From Phycisphaeraceae bacterium (GTDB taxonomy: Bacteria > Planctomycetota > Phycisphaerae > Phycisphaerales > Phycisphaeraceae), in the NCBI GenBank assembly GCA_020850375.1, contig JADZET010000436.1, positions 1 through 15,859 of the forward strand: a DNA stretch of 15,859 nt, given 5' to 3'. Positions 13,413-15,859 of the stretch are shown here, in pieces; position 1 is the first letter of the stretch; the number at the start of each line of letters is the position of its first letter. A program made the translations under genes and the position numbers. The notes under the pieces are model-generated. The model was given only the letters and a program-made list of their open reading frames with translations. It was not told the DNA's origin and did not search any database.

Positions 13413-15755
13413 TCAATCCATCCTGACAGACCCGATGCCCGCCGGAATCTCCAGCTTGTCTAACCACCGCCGATAGTCCGCCAACTTGAACGGCCGCGAC
13501 CCCGCCAAGTAGTGGTTGAGATAGCTTCCCGCCGCGTCATCCCACCGCAGCAGGTACATCGCCTGCAGCGTTGATTGCGGCACAAACCCCATGCTCGCCT
13601 TCCCGTTGGCCTTGACCCCATACGCCGCGTCGAGCAGCACGCCCGATGTGTCCGCGTCCGTCACCGTCACGCGCCCCTCCGCCGGCCGCAGTGTGTCGTT
13701 GACCACGACAATCTCGTGTCGCCCCCCGGAAGGTTCACAGCAGATCGCGCAAACATCACGCTGCACCCGGTGAATGTACGTGTACGCCAGCTTCTTGCGG
13801 TTGTAGTAATCCACGATCGCGTCGGAGAAGATCGGCCAGCCATCTCGGAGGTTCCACCACAGGATCCCCGTCCGCCGCCACTTCGCGCTGCGGAACCACT
13901 CGATGAAGAACTTCTTCGCCTCCGCCTGGCTGATCTGCGAGGCCAGGACGTAGTCATCCAAGTTGTCCGGGATCGCGTCGAAGAGGATGCCGATCTGCTT
14001 GCTCATGAGGTTGATGCGGTAGTTCCACCCTGTGAAGTTGCGATGCGGCCGGGTGCAGTGCGTCAGCCACTGGTCATTGTCCCGCCAGGGCCAGACGTGC
14101 TCGGCATCGATCATTTCCTCGATCGTCCGCCGGTCCGGGCAGCCGTGGTAGCCGATCTCGCTGGCAAAGTGCGCCAGCGACCCCGTGTAGAAAGCCCCTT
14201 TAAAGTCATCGCGTGGCCCCCAGAGATGCCGTTCGGGCTGATTCTGCACATCCGTCCCCATGGCGACCATTTCCGGCGAACTGTAGGGCGAGCTCGGCAG
14301 ATACTCGCGGTACGGATCGAGTCGCCTCACCACCCCCGGAAGTGTTCCGCGGGAATGCTTGTCCGTGTTGGGATCGATCCCCGGAAGCAAGCGGTGATAG
14401 AAGACATCGATCTCGTTGTCCCCCGCCCACAGCGCCAGGCTCGGATGATTGCGCAGCTTCCGCACCACCGCCTCCACCTCGCGCGTCAGCTTGGCCGCGA
14501 ATTCCTCCGTCTGCGGGTAGATCGCACATGCCAACGCGAAATCCTGCCAGACCAAGATGCCGTGCTCGTCGCACAGGTCGAAGAAATCGTGGTCCTCGTA
14601 CACATTCCCCCCCCAACAGCGGATCATGTTGCAGTTGAGGTCCACCGCCAAGTCGATCGTCGCGCCAAGGTGCTGCCCATCCCGGCTGTGCAACGCGTCC
14701 AGCGCCACCCAGTTCGTCCCCTTGCAGAAGATCTTCTGCCCATTGACGACGAAGACGAATTCGCCAGGCTTTTCCGCCGTCGTCACCGCCGTCCGCACGA
14801 GCTTGACCGTCCGCAGCCCGATCCGGCAGTGATGCGCGTCGACGACAGCCCCGCTCTCATCGATTAATTCCACCGCCACGTCATACAGCCCCGCCTCGCC
14901 ATACCCCCGCGGCCACCACAACTCCACGTCCGTCAGATCGATCGTGTACCGCCCGTGCGTGTCGATCACCGCCAGCTCCGTGCGATGCACCTCCTTGCCG
15001 CCGCGCCGCAGCGTCGCCCGCACCTTCATCGCGTCGATGTCGAGCCTGTCCGTCACGAAGTCCCAATGGGCAAACACGCGGGCCGTGCGCTTCCCAGCAT
15101 CCACCGCCACCGTCGCCCAGTACACGCTCCGCAGCCGCGTGGGATGGAGCACGTCCAGTCGCACCGGCCGCCACAGCCCCGCACTGATCAATCGTGGCGT
15201 GATGTCCCACCCATACATGTGCGGCGCCTTGCGCACCGAGATCGACTCGTAGTGCATCCGATCCGCCCACTCGATCGGCTCATTCTCGTGCCTGCGCCCC
15301 TCAAGGATCGCCGAATCAATCCGCACGAACAGCTCGTTCTCCCCACCCGTCCGCAGGTGCTCCGTCACGTCGAGCCGATGCTCGATGAGCATGTTCTGCG
15401 TACGCCCGACCTCGACGCCGTTGAGAAAGATCACGCCCAGGCAATCCAGCCCCTCAAACACCAGCTCGACGCGCTGCCCCACCTCGATCCCCGGCGAAGC
15501 GAACGTCCGCCGATACCACCAGCGATGCGTCTCAAGCTCCCGCAGCAGCAGGATGTTGTTCCCCTTCGAGATCTCCGGCAGCTCACCCGCCGCCATCAGG
15601 TCGATCTCGACGTTTCCAGGAACCGTCGCCGGAATCGCCGGCCACTTCGCCGCGACCAACTCCCCCGGCGTCCCCGGCGCCTCCGCCCCCGCCCTCGGAA
15701 GCTGCGGGCCATGGAAAAGGTGCCAGGAACCATTTAGCGAGGTGGAGCGGGCCAT
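13413..15755 (-). CDS. Glycoside hydrolase family 2 protein, beta-mannosidase-like
   Basis: This is a cytoplasmic-looking GH2 enzyme of 780 residues from ATG 15755, likely cleaving terminal beta-mannosides from oligosaccharides. The N-terminal jelly-roll sugar-binding domain begins LNGSWHL and includes WWYRRTF and FLNGVEVGRTQNM. The Ig-like domain ends around WWPRGYGEAGLYDV. The TIM barrel follows, with NGQKIFCKGTNW, MIRCWGGNVYEDHDFFDLCDEHGILVWQDF, the acid/base Glu448 in WAGDNE, and the probable nucleophile Glu533 in FASEIGYHG. GDNE replaces the more usual GNNE, but the Asn-Glu pair is kept. The frame stays open to the window edge. ATG 15755 is preferred because upstream residues look non-coding and a promoter-like TACAAT lies there; its own ribosome site is poor, so a start at 15806 cannot be excluded. 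No signal peptide is seen with either start. Confidence 0.9.
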   Translation of the reverse strand: MARSTSLNGSWHLFHGPQLPRAGAEAPGTPGELVAAKWPAIPATVPGNVEIDLMAAGELPEISKGNNILLLRELETHRWWYRRTFASPGIEVGQRVELVFEGLDCLGVIFLNGVEVGRTQNMLIEHRLDVTEHLRTGGENELFVRIDSAILEGRRHENEPIEWADRMHYESISVRKAPHMYGWDITPRLISAGLWRPVRLDVLHPTRLRSVYWATVAVDAGKRTARVFAHWDFVTDRLDIDAMKVRATLRRGGKEVHRTELAVIDTHGRYTIDLTDVELWWPRGYGEAGLYDVAVELIDESGAVVDAHHCRIGLRTVKLVRTAVTTAEKPGEFVFVVNGQKIFCKGTNWVALDALHSRDGQHLGATIDLAVDLNCNMIRCWGGNVYEDHDFFDLCDEHGILVWQDFALACAIYPQTEEFAAKLTREVEAVVRKLRNHPSLALWAGDNEIDVFYHRLLPGIDPNTDKHSRGTLPGVVRRLDPYREYLPSSPYSSPEMVAMGTDVQNQPERHLWGPRDDFKGAFYTGSLAHFASEIGYHGCPDRRTIEEMIDAEHVWPWRDNDQWLTHCTRPHRNFTGWNYRINLMSKQIGILFDAIPDNLDDYVLASQISQAEAKKFFIEWFRSAKWRRTGILWWNLRDGWPIFSDAIVDYYNRKKLAYTYIHRVQRDVCAICCEPSGGRHEIVVVNDTLRPAEGRVTVTDADTSGVLLDAAYGVKANGKASMGFVPQSTLQAMYLLRWDDAAGSYLNHYLAGSRPFKLADYRRWLDKLEIPAGIGSVRMD

Positions 15756-15817
15756 GTGTGGAAGATTCCAGAAGCAGGGGTACTGCCAGGGCTCAATAGG
15801 CCCCATGAGGCGGACCA

Positions 15818-15823
15818 ATTGTA
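15818..15823 (-). promoter_or_regulatory. Possible -10 element of the GH2 gene
   Basis: Leftward TACAAT at 15823-15818, followed by TGG, matches the -10 of the PHP gene over nine bases. CTGGAA, 17 bases upstream, is a poor -35. Transcription would begin near 15811, giving a leader of about 56 bases to ATG 15755. Confidence 0.35.
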
Positions 15824-15859
15824 CGACCCACCCCCAATCCTTCCAGCTCACGCGCACCA

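Noticed and set aside
13261..13467. Small minus-strand open frame between sthA and the GH2 gene
   Set aside because: It overlaps the GH2 3' end and has no recognisable features or ribosome site.
12018..14867. Long + strand open frames over sthA and the GH2 gene
   Set aside because: They have Arg/Pro/His-rich shadow composition and lie opposite genes with intact catalytic motifs.

Overview
The window is about 15.9 kb of GC-rich DNA that is almost fully coded. It most resembles a planctomycete, perhaps of the class Phycisphaerae. This rests on gene content (a non-heme uroporphyrinogen-decarboxylase-fold protein, a GH2 beta-mannosidase, a large exported TPR protein beside a TPR-like histidine kinase, stand-alone APS kinase) and on style. 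It is an inference with moderate-to-low confidence, because no rRNA or other phylogenetic marker is present.

Left part (1-2641), housekeeping: the 5' end of murA reads leftwards off the edge. Divergent from it is an apt-CPBP protease gene pair, followed by cysC. The stop codon of cysC overlaps the stop of the convergent response-regulator gene.

Middle (2638-8472, all minus strand): read in transcription order, a UroD-superfamily protein, then a secreted multidomain protein (TPR, Ig-like, DUF3108-like, DcrB/PsbP-like), a membrane histidine kinase whose outside part looks TPR-like, and a PhoB-type response regulator. The last three are tightly spaced and look like one envelope-sensing operon. 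A PHP-family phosphoesterase (8653-9564) is divergent from the UroD-like gene, with a recognisable extended -10 promoter.

Accessory pocket (9565-11792): this is the least ordinary part. It starts with a cluster of nested palindromes (9565-9645). A 130-bp AT-rich element follows (9753-9882), closed by a perfect 13-bp inverted repeat and holding three internal stem-loops, so that it can be drawn as a cloverleaf. Forty-two bases downstream starts an unrecognised gene of 283 codons (9925-10776), with a His-Ser-Thr segment faintly like ADP-ribosyltransferase-fold proteins. Then come about 430 bases without a gene, carrying four copies of a heptamer, and a small GNAT acetyltransferase.

Right part (11793-15859, minus strand): a soluble transhydrogenase (sthA) and a GH2 beta-mannosidase-like enzyme whose reading frame stays open to the window edge.

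No tRNA, rRNA, CRISPR array, transposase or phage gene was seen. The best candidate for something undescribed is the cloverleaf-like element together with the unknown gene behind it.
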